DNA from: Microcella daejeonensis
GTDB lineage: Bacteria > Actinomycetota > Actinomycetes > Actinomycetales > Microbacteriaceae
Assembly: GCF_026625045.1 (NCBI RefSeq)
Contig: NZ_CP113089.1
Coordinates: 1,488,001-1,552,000, forward strand
Direction of reading: 5' to 3'
DNA: 64,000 nt
Position 1 is the first letter of the stretch. Every line of letters begins with the position of its first letter. The translations under genes and the position numbers were made by a program. Shown here one piece after another: positions 8,788-16,182 of this stretch. The notes beneath the pieces are model-generated. The model was not told the DNA's origin, did no database searches, and saw only the letters and a program-made list of their open reading frames with translations.

Positions 8788-9566
8788 TCCCAGCGAACCC
8801 GACCGGCGCGAGCGCCACCACTCCGGCGATCCGCCGCCCGTTCCGCGACACGTGGAGGGGAACCGCCCTCAACGTCTGCGTCATGACGGTCGCCACCGGC
8901 CTCGTCGCGACCCTGGCGCTGCCGGGCTACGCGATCGATCCGGTCGCCAACGCCGACGCTCTCGACGCCGCGACCGCGCAGGCGCAGGTGCGCGCCGCTG
9001 AGGCGCAGGAGGTCGACAACGAGGCGACGACCGCGCAGACGGTCGTGCGCGACGCCTTCACCGCGACGACGGTGGAGGAGCTCGAGGCCGCGCGCGCCGC
9101 CGAGGCCGCCGCCGCTGCGGCCGCCGCCGCCGCCGAACGTCGGGCGCAGCTCGCCGCCGCCCCCGCCGCTGCCGCGTACTCCGGCCCGACGGTCGGCGAC
9201 TACATCGCCAACCCCGCCTACCCGACCTTCGATCTCGCGTCGATCGCGGCCGTGGGCCAGCAGTACATCGGCACGCCGTACCGCTTCGGTGGCGCCGACC
9301 CCTCGGGCTTCGACTGCTCGGGCTTCGTGCAGTTCGTCTACGCGCAGTTCGGCGTCGCGCTGCCCCATTCCGTCGTCGGCCAGGACGCCATGGGAACCCG
9401 CATCGCTCGTGAGGCCGCCGTTCCCGGCGACCTCGTGATCATGCCCGGGCACAACGGCATCTACATGGGCAACGGCATGATCATGGACGCCCCGAAGCCC
9501 GGCGCCTTCGTCAGCGTGCGCCCCATCTGGACCGACAACTACTGGATCGTGCGCATCGGCATCTGA
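8784..9566 (+). CDS. Secreted NlpC/P60 (C40) cell-wall hydrolase
   Basis: Protein of 260 aa. Residues 1-55 carry Arg residues and a hydrophobic segment (VMTVATGLVATLALPGYA), a signal peptide or N-terminal anchor. Residues about 60-130 are Ala/Glu-rich and likely helical. The C-terminal domain has the C40 catalytic cysteine in FDCSGFVQ and histidine in MPGHNGIYMG. It is expected to cut D-Glu-diamino acid bonds in peptidoglycan stem peptides. An in-frame stop at 8760-8762 leaves TTG 8784 as the only start that keeps the full signal region. The gene has its own leader RNA and promoter and is followed by a long hairpin. Confidence 0.88.
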   Translation: MIPANPTGASATTPAIRRPFRDTWRGTALNVCVMTVATGLVATLALPGYAIDPVANADALDAATAQAQVRAAEAQEVDNEATTAQTVVRDAFTATTVEELEAARAAEAAAAAAAAAAERRAQLAAAPAAAAYSGPTVGDYIANPAYPTFDLASIAAVGQQYIGTPYRFGGADPSGFDCSGFVQFVYAQFGVALPHSVVGQDAMGTRIAREAAVPGDLVIMPGHNGIYMGNGMIMDAPKPGAFVSVRPIWTDNYWIVRIGI

Positions 9567-9589
9567 GCCCTCGCTCGTGAACCTCTCGT

Positions 9590-9625
9590 GAATCGGCGCG
9601 TCCTCCCAGTGAGGAGCGCCGATTC
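9590..9625 (+). terminator. Long hairpin after the NlpC/P60 gene
   Basis: GAATCGGCGC (9590-9599) pairs with GCGCCGATTC (9616-9625). The inner arms TCCTC and GAGGA (9601-9605, 9611-9615) enclose the loop CCAGT; only G9600 is unpaired. The total is 15 bp. No T-tract follows, so it may act as a Rho-assisted or structural terminator. It begins 24 bp after the hydrolase stop. Confidence 0.6.
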
Positions 9626-9677
9626 ATGGTCTACCCTGATGCCACTCGGTACCACCAAGAGGAACCCGGGAGAGGCC

Positions 9678-9794
9678 ATGTGCGAGCAGCGCGACATCCA
9701 AACCGTGGATGCGCGCGTCCTGTTCCGCATACAGCCCAGCGTTCGCCGGATCGTGCCCTGTCACGTCCGCGACGAGATGAGCACTGCAGTCTGA
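9678..9794 (+). CDS. Possible 38-aa small protein
   Basis: ATG 9678 is preceded by GGGAGAGG with a 2-nt gap to the start codon, a close but rich ribosome-binding site. It reads a 38-residue basic peptide (MCEQRDIQTVDARVLFRIQP... to STAV) with two cysteines. The stop lies inside the 5' arm/loop of a strong intrinsic terminator. A hairpin upstream and a terminator at its end make this a self-contained transcription unit, either a small protein or a small RNA. I do not recognise the peptide. Confidence 0.45.
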   Translation: MCEQRDIQTVDARVLFRIQPSVRRIVPCHVRDEMSTAV

Positions 9795-9810
9795 CTGCAG
9801 TGCTTTTTTT
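9780..9810 (+). terminator. Intrinsic terminator
   Basis: AGCACTGCAGT-CTG-ACTGCAGTGCT is a perfect 11-bp stem with a 3-nt loop, followed by a run of seven T. This is the clearest Rho-independent terminator in the window. It closes the small unit at 9678-9794 and insulates the HNH gene downstream. Confidence 0.92.
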
Positions 9811-9913
9811 GTGCCCGCGCGAGCGGGGGCGCTGAACCCTCCCGCCGACGGCGGCACCGGCGAGTAGGACCGCCCGCAGGCCATGCGGGCCCGTTCACCC
9901 TGGAGGTTCCGCA

Positions 9914-10414
9914 GTGCGCACTCTCGTTCTCAACGCCGGCTACGAGCCGCTCGCCGTCGTGTCGTTCCGCCGGGCCCTGGTGCTCGTCATGAACGGCAAG
10001 GCCACCGTGCTGGTGCAGGATGTCGAGCACCCCGTGCTGGGCATCCACGATTCGTGGGAGCGCCCCAGCGTCATCGTCCTGCGCCGCTACGTGCGCCTGC
10101 CGCACAGCCGTCAGGTGCCGCTCACCCGTCGCGGCGTGCTGCGCCGCGACGGCAACCGCTGCGCCTACTGCGACGGCCACGCCTCGACGATCGACCACGT
10201 CATGCCCCGCTCGCGCGGCGGCCGCGACTCGTGGGAGAACCTCGTGGCCTGCTGCCTGCGCTGCAACAACATCAAGAGCGACCGCACCCCCGCCGAGATG
10301 GGATGGCGGCTGCGCGTGCAGCCGCGGGCGCCGCACGGCACCGCGTGGCTCGTGCGCGGCATCGAGCGGCCGCAGCCCTCGTGGGACGAGTACCTGGCGC
10401 CGGCGGCGGCGTAA
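9914..10414 (+). CDS. HNH endonuclease family protein
   Basis: Protein of 166 aa with an N-terminal region typical of the family (VLNAGYEPLAVVSFRRALVLVMNGKA). An HNH domain follows at about residues 76-140: RDGNRCAYC, the catalytic-metal DHVMPRSRGG, WENLVACCLRCN. The two CxxC pairs likely bind structural zinc. Homologues are nearly universal single-copy genes in Actinobacteria, without a known restriction role. The GTG start is supported by GGAGG located 7 bp upstream (CTGGAGGTTCCGCAGTG). Confidence 0.9.
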   Translation: MRTLVLNAGYEPLAVVSFRRALVLVMNGKATVLVQDVEHPVLGIHDSWERPSVIVLRRYVRLPHSRQVPLTRRGVLRRDGNRCAYCDGHASTIDHVMPRSRGGRDSWENLVACCLRCNNIKSDRTPAEMGWRLRVQPRAPHGTAWLVRGIERPQPSWDEYLAPAAA

Positions 10415-10485
10415 CGCTAGCTCGAGCATCCCTCGAATGGGGGAGTGTCGATCGGCGGAGCCCCCGTTAGCGTCATGGATCGGGG

Positions 10486-11505
10486 GTGCTGCCGGTGGAC
10501 ACAGAGTCGAACGCTGCTCGAGCGCGGTTCAGCGCGATCAACGAGCTGCTCTCCCGCGAGGCCGGCTACTCGGTCGCGAAGAAGTGCCTCGAGGTGCAGG
10601 CCGCAGCGGAGCGTCGAGACCCCGCTCTGCGCACGGAGACCTCGGTCACGCTCAGCGATGACGCATGGTCCTGGTACGTCGGCGCCATCGGCGAGCGCGT
10701 CGTCGGTGAGATGCTCCGCGCGCTCGGGCCGGAATGGATGGTCCGACACGCTGTCCCGATCGGCTCCGGCACGAAGGACATCGATCATCTGGTGATCGGT
10801 CCCACCGGCGTCTACGCCATCAACACCAAGCATCACATCGGTGCGAGCATCTGGATCGGAGACCATGTGCTGCGGGTGAACAACGCGAACACCCCGCACA
10901 TCGCAGCCGCGCGACGCGATGCCGATGACGTGACGGTTCGGCTCGCTCGGCACGCGGATTTCGGCGTTCACGTCGTTCCGGTGCTCGCTCTCGTCGGGCA
11001 GTCGACGATCACCGACGGCCGGAAGGGTCCACGATCGCATCCCGCGGTCGTCGATTCCCGTCGTCTCGTCGACTGGATGCTTCGTCAGCCGGCGTCGCAT
11101 TCCTCGACGGAACTGGAGCTCATCCGTCTCGCGGCAGAGGAGCCGAGCACCTGGCACTCGGACCCCACAGCCGCGCAGACCAGTCGGGTCATGCAGCGGT
11201 TCGATCGTCTCGTTGGCGAGGTCGGCGCCGCACCGAAGCCGCGGCGGCGAATACCCGAGCAGCGCCCGGGCGTCGGCCGCGAGGAGAGCACGGTGCGCAC
11301 GTCCTCGCGTCCGCCTGCTCGATCGGCGGCGCCGCGGCGACCTCGTGGCCCCGGAAAACGGGAGATCGCGCGGCGTGCGCGGCGGAACGAGACGATCATG
11401 AAGATGGTGGTGCTCGCTGTCGCGGCGATGACCGCGCCGGCGTGGCTGCCAGGGTTGATCGCCTCCTTCACGTCCGCACTCACTGGTGCGGTGCTCGGCG
11501 AATGA
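10486..11505 (+). CDS. NERD-domain protein with C-terminal membrane segment (intact active-site pattern)
   Basis: Protein of 339 aa. After an N-terminal helical region, a nuclease-related domain (about residues 63-190) shows GE (69-70), D100 in KDIDHLVIGPTGVY and INTKHH with K115, matching the D...(E/N)xK nuclease core. The next segment (SSTELELIRLAAEEPSTWHSDP) is shared with the following gene. A basic Pro/Arg-rich linker leads to a hydrophobic C-terminus (about 308-330). It is probably a membrane-tethered nuclease-like protein of unknown substrate. GTG 10486 was taken as start; GTG 10495 is an alternative. Confidence 0.75.
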   Translation: MLPVDTESNAARARFSAINELLSREAGYSVAKKCLEVQAAAERRDPALRTETSVTLSDDAWSWYVGAIGERVVGEMLRALGPEWMVRHAVPIGSGTKDIDHLVIGPTGVYAINTKHHIGASIWIGDHVLRVNNANTPHIAAARRDADDVTVRLARHADFGVHVVPVLALVGQSTITDGRKGPRSHPAVVDSRRLVDWMLRQPASHSSTELELIRLAAEEPSTWHSDPTAAQTSRVMQRFDRLVGEVGAAPKPRRRIPEQRPGVGREESTVRTSSRPPARSAAPRRPRGPGKREIARRARRNETIMKMVVLAVAAMTAPAWLPGLIASFTSALTGAVLGE

Positions 11506-11600
11506 GAGCGGGGCGCGGAAGGGCGACCATGTCGTCTCTTCGCCGACGGTCGAAAAGCGAACACGAGGCGGCGCGTCGCAGGCCGCACGTCGCGGCGTGC

Positions 11601-11643
11601 GCGGTCAGGAGCAATACAGTCCCCCTAAAGGGGGCCTGACCGC
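11601..11643 (+). terminator. Two-tier hairpin between the NERD genes
   Basis: Outer arms GCGGTCAGG (11601-11609) and CCTGACCGC (11635-11643) pair perfectly. The inner CCCCC-TAAA-GGGGG (11621-11634) stacks directly on the 3' side, leaving an 11-nt bulge on the 5' side only. No T-tract follows. It may be a terminator for the first NERD gene or a structured leader for the second. Confidence 0.45.
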
Positions 11644-11682
11644 CGACGTTCAGACCCCTAACCTGATGGCCGGGGGAACAAA

Positions 11683-12687
11683 ATGTCGTATTTCGGGAAT
11701 GCGACGGTGGCACGATCCGGGGGGATCACTGCCGTTGAGGAGCCGCTGGCGCGAGCCGCGGGTCAGGATGCCGCGGAGCGGTGCCTTCGGGCGCAGTCCG
11801 CGGCCGAGGCTCGCGACTACGCTCTGCGGGTCGGCGATCGGGTGCGCCTGCATCCGGATGCTCGGCCGTGGTTCCACCGCGCGCAGGGGGAGATCGAGCT
11901 GGGGCTCGTGCTCGCGATGCTCGGGCCGGAGTGGACGGCGCTGCACGCCGTTCCGCTCGGGCCCCACGCCGCGCTCGCCCACCTGCTGATCGGGCCCACC
12001 GGCGTGTACGCCGTCAGCGCCCAGCACCATCGCGGGCTCGACGTGCTGGTCGACGACGAGGGCCTCGTGGTCGGATCGCGCCGGCTCGCGCGCTGCACCG
12101 CGGGCGTGCACGAGGCCGCGGCCGCCGGCAGGCGCCTGGCTGCGGCGACCGGGGCGCAGGAGCCGGTCATCCCGGTCACCGTCATCGTCGGCGAGCGCTC
12201 GTTCACCGATGCCCGCACCGACGACCGCGACCAGCCGCACGTCATCTCGTCGCGCGACCTGCTCTCGTGGCTGCAGTGGCGGCCCGCCGCCGAGTCGTCG
12301 ACGCGCCTGCAGCTCGTGCGCCTCGCCGCGGAGGAGCCTGAGACCTGGCACGCCGAGCCGAGCTCGGGGGGCAGCGCGGCGATCATGACGCGCTTCGCCC
12401 GACTGGGGGAGGGCGTCGCCCGTTCGGAGCAGCATCTCGGCTCGTTCGGCCGCACGCTGCCGACCGTCGTCGACCCCGCCGGCATCGACGCGCAGATCGA
12501 CGCGGCTCTCGCCGCCGGACTCATCGGCGCGGGGGCCAGTGCGGTCGCGGCTCCGGCCGTGCGCGTGCGCCGCTCGGTGCGCTCGCACATCGCCGAGGCG
12601 CTCGTCGTCGTCGGGTTCGGCCTGCTGCCCGCGGCCGTCTTCGCCGTCGGTCTCGGCGTCTTCGTCTCCCACGGGATGGTGTTCTGA
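11683..12687 (+). CDS. Degenerate NERD-domain paralogue, membrane anchored
   Basis: Protein of 334 aa, clearly a paralogue of the preceding gene: shared GPEWxxxHAVPxG, IGPTGVYA and RLAAEEPxTWHxxP blocks in the same order. Positions of the nuclease core are lost: D100 of the neighbour aligns with Ala99, N113 with Ser112 and K115 with Gln114 (VSAQHH). The fold is kept but catalysis is unlikely. A C-terminal hydrophobic segment (about residues 306-330) anchors it. It may act as a partner or regulator of the intact copy. ATG 11683 lacks a strong ribosome-binding site. Confidence 0.72.
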   Translation: MSYFGNATVARSGGITAVEEPLARAAGQDAAERCLRAQSAAEARDYALRVGDRVRLHPDARPWFHRAQGEIELGLVLAMLGPEWTALHAVPLGPHAALAHLLIGPTGVYAVSAQHHRGLDVLVDDEGLVVGSRRLARCTAGVHEAAAAGRRLAAATGAQEPVIPVTVIVGERSFTDARTDDRDQPHVISSRDLLSWLQWRPAAESSTRLQLVRLAAEEPETWHAEPSSGGSAAIMTRFARLGEGVARSEQHLGSFGRTLPTVVDPAGIDAQIDAALAAGLIGAGASAVAAPAVRVRRSVRSHIAEALVVVGFGLLPAAVFAVGLGVFVSHGMVF

Positions 12688-12778
12688 GCGCTGCGCTCGA
12701 GTGCGAGATCGGCGCCGCCCGGCGGTGCCGCCCCGCTGATGCGCGCTCCCCGGTGCAGCCCGTACAGTGGAGCGGTCA

Positions 12779-12850
12779 GCCTCTGTAGCTCAATGGAAGA
12801 GCAGTTCCGTCCTAAGGAAAGGGTTGGGGGTTCGAGTCCCTCCAGGGGCA
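12779..12850 (+). tRNA. tRNA-Arg (anticodon CCU)
   Basis: The cloverleaf can be drawn by eye. The acceptor arms are GCCTCTG and CAGGGGC with one G-U pair. A D-arm (AGCTCAATGGAAGAGC) is followed by an anticodon loop GTCCTAA giving CCU. The T-arm is GGGGGTTCGAGTCCCTC and the discriminator is A. CCA is not encoded. The anticodon stem has a mismatch at 27-43 and G at position 32, slightly unusual. Confidence 0.9.
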
Positions 12851-12855
12851 CCGGG

Positions 12856-13590
12856 TCACTCGACGACCCGCACCGTCCTCCACGTGTCGAACGCGATGAC
12901 GCCCCCCACCACGATGAGGGAGAGCGACATCGAGGCGAGGACGTCGGTCGGCCAGTGGTAGCCGAGGTAGATGCGGCACGATGCCGTGGCGATCACCAGG
13001 ATGCCCGTGATGAGGAACGCCCCGACGACCGAGAGCGGATTCCGCTGCCGGGAGAACACCAGGAACGTGGTGATGAGCAGGAAGTCGCACACGCCCATGA
13101 CGTGCCCCGAGGGGAACGACGGCGTGTAGTCGACGTCGAGCAGCATTGAGGAGATGGGCGGCCTGTCCCGCCCGATGAGGGGTGCGAGGGTCTGCACGAC
13201 GGCCACCCCCGCGATCATCCCGCCGGCGAGCAGCAGGGGTCGCCAGGCGTGCTTCGCGGCGAAACCCCACCACACCGTCGTCACGAGAACGATGATGGGC
13301 ATCGCGATCGGCCCGAACGCGATCGCGATGACGGTCATGGCCACGGTGAGCTCGGGCGAGCGCATGCCCTGCAGCCAGCCCTGCACGGGCACGTCGATGA
13401 CGGAGAGCCCGTCGCTCTCGCGCACGGAGTCGAGGATGGCGAGGAAGGCGAGGAGGCCGACCGTGACGAGCACGATCGCGATGATGAAGAGGTCGCGGCG
13501 GGCGGAGCCGCGAACCGTGCGCACCTCGACGACGAACTTCTCGTGGAAGCGGCGCACCGCTCCCGGGCGTCCCTGATCCTCTGAGCTCAC
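12856..13590 (-). CDS. PAP2-family phosphatase, integral membrane
   Basis: Protein of 244 aa with about five transmembrane segments. The PAP2 motifs are GRDRPP (R143-P144), FPSGH (159-163) and CRIYLGYHWPTD (205-216), giving the His nucleophile H212 and proton donor H163. The usual Lys six residues before the first RP is Ala136. Substrates are probably lipid phosphates or undecaprenyl-pyrophosphate at the outer membrane face. Start GTG 13590 was chosen for its ribosome-binding site GGGAGAGGG. It converges on the tRNA gene. Confidence 0.87.
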   Translation of the reverse strand: MSSEDQGRPGAVRRFHEKFVVEVRTVRGSARRDLFIIAIVLVTVGLLAFLAILDSVRESDGLSVIDVPVQGWLQGMRSPELTVAMTVIAIAFGPIAMPIIVLVTTVWWGFAAKHAWRPLLLAGGMIAGVAVVQTLAPLIGRDRPPISSMLLDVDYTPSFPSGHVMGVCDFLLITTFLVFSRQRNPLSVVGAFLITGILVIATASCRIYLGYHWPTDVLASMSLSLIVVGGVIAFDTWRTVRVVE

Positions 13591-13672
13591 GAGGCCCTCT
13601 CCCGTCGGGATCCCCTTCGGATCGGCGCCACCGTATCGCGCGAGCGCCCGTTGCGCCCGCATTCCGGCGGGA

Positions 13673-13700
13673 GGGCGGGCGCCCCGCGAGGCGCCCGCCC
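13673..13700 (-). terminator. GC-rich terminator hairpin after the alcohol dehydrogenase
   Basis: GGGCGGGCGCC (13673-13683) pairs with GGCGCCCGCCC (13690-13700) around a 6-nt loop, 11 perfect base pairs. It begins 7 bp beyond the stop of the leftward dehydrogenase gene. Confidence 0.65.
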
Positions 13701-13706
13701 CGTTGC

Positions 13707-14762
13707 TCACGCCGTCAGGATGACCTTGAGCGCCTTCGTCTCGGCGGCGCGGCCGAAGGTGTCGTAGGCGCTGAGGATGTCGTCGAGCGCGAAATGGTGG
13801 CTGATGAAGCCGTTGACGGCGAGCCGGCCCTGCGCGAGGAGCTTGATGAGCATGCGCGAGGTGTCGGTGTTGACGAGCCCCGTCGTGATCGTGAGGTTCT
13901 GGATCCACGCGGTCTCGAGGGGGAAGCTCACCGGCTTGCCGTGCACGCCCACGTTCGCGACGTGCCCGCCCGGGCGCACGATCGCGAGGCACATGTCCCA
14001 GGTCGCGGGAACGCCGACCGCTTCGATGGCGACGTCGACGCCGAGACCGTCGGTCAGCGCGAGCACCTGATCCTTCCAGTCGGCGTCGGAGGAGAGCACC
14101 CCGTCGCTGGCGCCGAAGCGCTTCGCCTGCTCGACGCGGTTGGCGTCGATGTCGACGGCGATGACGCGGCTCGGTCCGTAGAGCGCGGCGGTGGTCATCG
14201 CGGCGAGGCCCACGGGGCCTGCGCCGATGACCGCCACGACGTCGCCCGGTTCGACCGCGCCGTAGCGCACGCCGATCTCGTGCCCGGTCGGCAGGATGTC
14301 GCTGATCATCGCGGCGTCCTCCGCGGTGACGCCCTCGGGCACGCGGTGCAGCGAGGTTCCGGCGAAGGGCACGCGCACGTACTCGGCCTGCGTGCCGTCG
14401 ATGAGGTGGCCGAGGATCCAGCCGATGCCCGAGGAACCCTCGTCGGCGAGGCAGTGCGAGTACATGCCGTCGAGGCAGTAGCCGCACGTCCCGCAGGCCG
14501 AGATGCAGGAGATGATCACCTGGTCGCCGACGGCGATGCCGGCGACGGCGGCGCCGATCTCCGTCACGATCCCGACGCCCTCGTGCCCGAGGATGCGGCC
14601 CGCCTCCACCGTGGGCACGTCGCCCTTCAGGATGTGCAGGTCGGTGCCGCAGATCGTCGTCGTCTCGATCCTCACGATCGCATCGGTCGGCGCCAGGATG
14701 CTCGGATCGGGCACCTCCCGCCACGAGATCGATGACGGCCCGTCGTAGACCAGCGCTTTCAT
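13707..14762 (-). CDS. Zinc-dependent alcohol dehydrogenase (MDR family)
   Basis: Protein of 351 aa. The catalytic zinc ligands are in TTICGTDLHI (Cys38) and GHEGVG (His, about 60). The structural zinc cysteines are CGTCGYCLDGMYSHC (about 90-104). The NAD(P) Rossmann motif is VIGAGPVGLAA near 180. It resembles alcohol dehydrogenases of dormancy regulons and probably reoxidises NADH using aldehydes. It has a strong AGGAGG ribosome-binding site, and a DosR-like box (14830-14843) lies 68 bp upstream. Confidence 0.9.
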   Translation of the reverse strand: MKALVYDGPSSISWREVPDPSILAPTDAIVRIETTTICGTDLHILKGDVPTVEAGRILGHEGVGIVTEIGAAVAGIAVGDQVIISCISACGTCGYCLDGMYSHCLADEGSSGIGWILGHLIDGTQAEYVRVPFAGTSLHRVPEGVTAEDAAMISDILPTGHEIGVRYGAVEPGDVVAVIGAGPVGLAAMTTAALYGPSRVIAVDIDANRVEQAKRFGASDGVLSSDADWKDQVLALTDGLGVDVAIEAVGVPATWDMCLAIVRPGGHVANVGVHGKPVSFPLETAWIQNLTITTGLVNTDTSRMLIKLLAQGRLAVNGFISHHFALDDILSAYDTFGRAAETKALKVILTA

Positions 14763-14829
14763 GGTGCCTCCTCGTCGTCGGCGGAGTGCCCGCGGGCCTC
14801 ATCGTCGCGGTCGCCGAGCGCGGCCGCCA

Positions 14830-14843
14830 GGGACTTTCGGCCC
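14830..14843 (-). promoter_or_regulatory. DosR-like operator, box A
   Basis: GGGACTTTCGGCCC, 68 bp before the alcohol dehydrogenase start. It belongs to the six-member family with consensus RGGACCTTCGKCMC described under the findings and resembles the GGGACTWW half of the mycobacterial DosR box. Confidence 0.55.
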
Positions 14844-14888
14844 GAAGGGTGCGGTCTCCGAGACCCTCGGTGGAGCATCCGCCCACGC

Positions 14889-14902
14889 GGGACCTTCGTC
14901 AC
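14889..14902 (+). promoter_or_regulatory. DosR-like operator, box B
   Basis: GGGACCTTCGTCAC, 74 bp before ATG 14976. The 3' half (GTCACTG) is shared with box C, and both precede the paralogous membrane-protein genes at the same distance. Confidence 0.6.
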
Positions 14903-14975
14903 TGGCCGCTCCTCCGGCCGGCGACGACGATCGAGCGGTGCGGCCACCTCGGTCGCCGTCGCAGGGAGGTGCGTC

Positions 14976-15461
14976 ATGATCCGCCGTCGTCCCATCCGAT
15001 ATCTGCTGCTCGGGCTCACGGGGGGTGTCGCCGCCACGTCCGTCGCGGGCGGCATCGCTCTCATCACCGGCGCGATCTGGCCGGGCGCCCTGTCGGGCAT
15101 CAGCCCCCCGCTGGAGTACCTGGAGGGTTCGCCCTTCGACTCCTACCTGCTGCCCGGGATCGCGCTCGCGCTGATCGTGGGCGGGCTGCACGGGGTCGCC
15201 TTCACCGCGGTGCTGCAGCGCATGAACCGGGCGAATCTCGCCGTGACGATCGCCGCGTACGCGATCGTGATCTGGATCATCGTGCAGATGACGATCATCC
15301 CGTTCAGCATCCTGCAGACCGTCTACCTGGCCGTCGGCCTGGCCGAGATCGGCCTCGTGCTGATCGTCCTCGGCGTGTTCAGCGACGATCGGGAGCCCCC
15401 GCGCCACCGGCCGCCGGACGAGGCGCGACTCGCGATGCGCCATCGCATCGGGGTCGGCTGA
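14976..15461 (+). CDS. Four-helix membrane protein, DosR-like regulon (paralogue 1)
   Basis: Protein of 161 aa with about four hydrophobic segments (about residues 7-34, 57-80, 88-108, 114-134) and an unusual conserved middle block LEYLEGSPFDSYLLPG. It is a close paralogue of the gene at 17834-18307: they share LEGSPFDSYLLPG, VIWIxVQMTIxP and GLAEIGL. No known family is recognised. Its TGA overlaps the flavodoxin ATG (TGATG), so the two are co-translated. DosR-like box B lies 74 bp upstream, implying induction with the two-component system at 20-22 kb. Confidence 0.72.
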   Translation: MIRRRPIRYLLLGLTGGVAATSVAGGIALITGAIWPGALSGISPPLEYLEGSPFDSYLLPGIALALIVGGLHGVAFTAVLQRMNRANLAVTIAAYAIVIWIIVQMTIIPFSILQTVYLAVGLAEIGLVLIVLGVFSDDREPPRHRPPDEARLAMRHRIGVG

Positions 15462-16072
15462 TGAACGCCGACGAGGCGGTGACGGCGGCGTCCGCGGGCT
15501 CCGCACCCCGATCCGAGGGGTGGGATGCCCGGCGCGCGCTCGTCGTCTACGAGAGCCTCTGGGGCAACACCGAGAGGGTCGCCCGGGCGATCGCCCGCGA
15601 ACTCGAGCTGCGCATGACGGTGGTGATCGAGAACGCGGAGACCGCTCCGACGGTGCTGGACGGCTTCGACCTCGTGATCGCCGGAGGGCCCACCCACGCG
15701 TTCTCGATGAGCCGTGCATCCACCCGGCAGGCGGCGGTGCTCAACAACGCCGCGCCGCGCGTGGTCGACCGCGGCCTGCGGGAGTGGCTCGACCGCGTGC
15801 TCCCCGTTCCCCGCCCGATCGCGGCCGCCGCCTTCGACACGCGCGTCGACTCGCCTCGACTGCCGGGATCCGCGGCCAAGGCGGCTCGGCACGAGCTGCG
15901 ATCGCGCGGCTTCGACGTGCGGGCCAAGGCCCGCACCTTCCGCGTGCACGGCTACGAGGGCCCGCTCCTCGACGGGGAGCTCGACGGTGCGGCGGAGTGG
16001 GTGCGCGAGCTGCTGCGGGAGATTCCTCCGCCCGCTCCGGCGGCCTCGCACGAGCACCGCGCCGACCGGTGA
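15461..16072 (+). CDS. Flavodoxin-family protein
   Basis: Protein of 203 aa. The FMN phosphate-binding loop is VVYESLWGNTERVARAIA (about residues 27-44), followed by IAGGPTHAFSMSR. Flavodoxins of this kind shuttle electrons or reduce quinones. The coupled start with the membrane protein upstream suggests they work together, perhaps in membrane electron transfer; this is inference. It is probably driven from DosR-like box B. Confidence 0.82.
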   Translation: MNADEAVTAASAGSAPRSEGWDARRALVVYESLWGNTERVARAIARELELRMTVVIENAETAPTVLDGFDLVIAGGPTHAFSMSRASTRQAAVLNNAAPRVVDRGLREWLDRVLPVPRPIAAAAFDTRVDSPRLPGSAAKAARHELRSRGFDVRAKARTFRVHGYEGPLLDGELDGAAEWVRELLREIPPPAPAASHEHRADR

Positions 16073-16137
16073 ACCGCGTGCGGCCGGCATCGATGCGCGC
16101 CCGCCGTCACGGGCTCGGCGACGCGGGACCCCGCGAC

Positions 16138-16171
16138 GATGCCCCCGCCGGCCGAGGCCGGCGGGGGCATC
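16138..16171. terminator. Bidirectional terminator between convergent genes
   Basis: GATGCCCCCGCCGGCC (16138-16153) and its exact complement (16156-16171) form a 16-bp perfect stem with a GA loop. It lies between the flavodoxin stop and the stop of the leftward secreted protein. There is no T-tract. Confidence 0.72.
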
Positions 16172-16182
16172 GCATCCGCTGA

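Noticed and set aside
12856..13590. PAP2 phosphatase called inactive because the first-motif Lys is Ala136
   Set aside because: The His, Arg and Asp catalytic positions are intact and this Lys is known to vary, so loss of function is not claimed.
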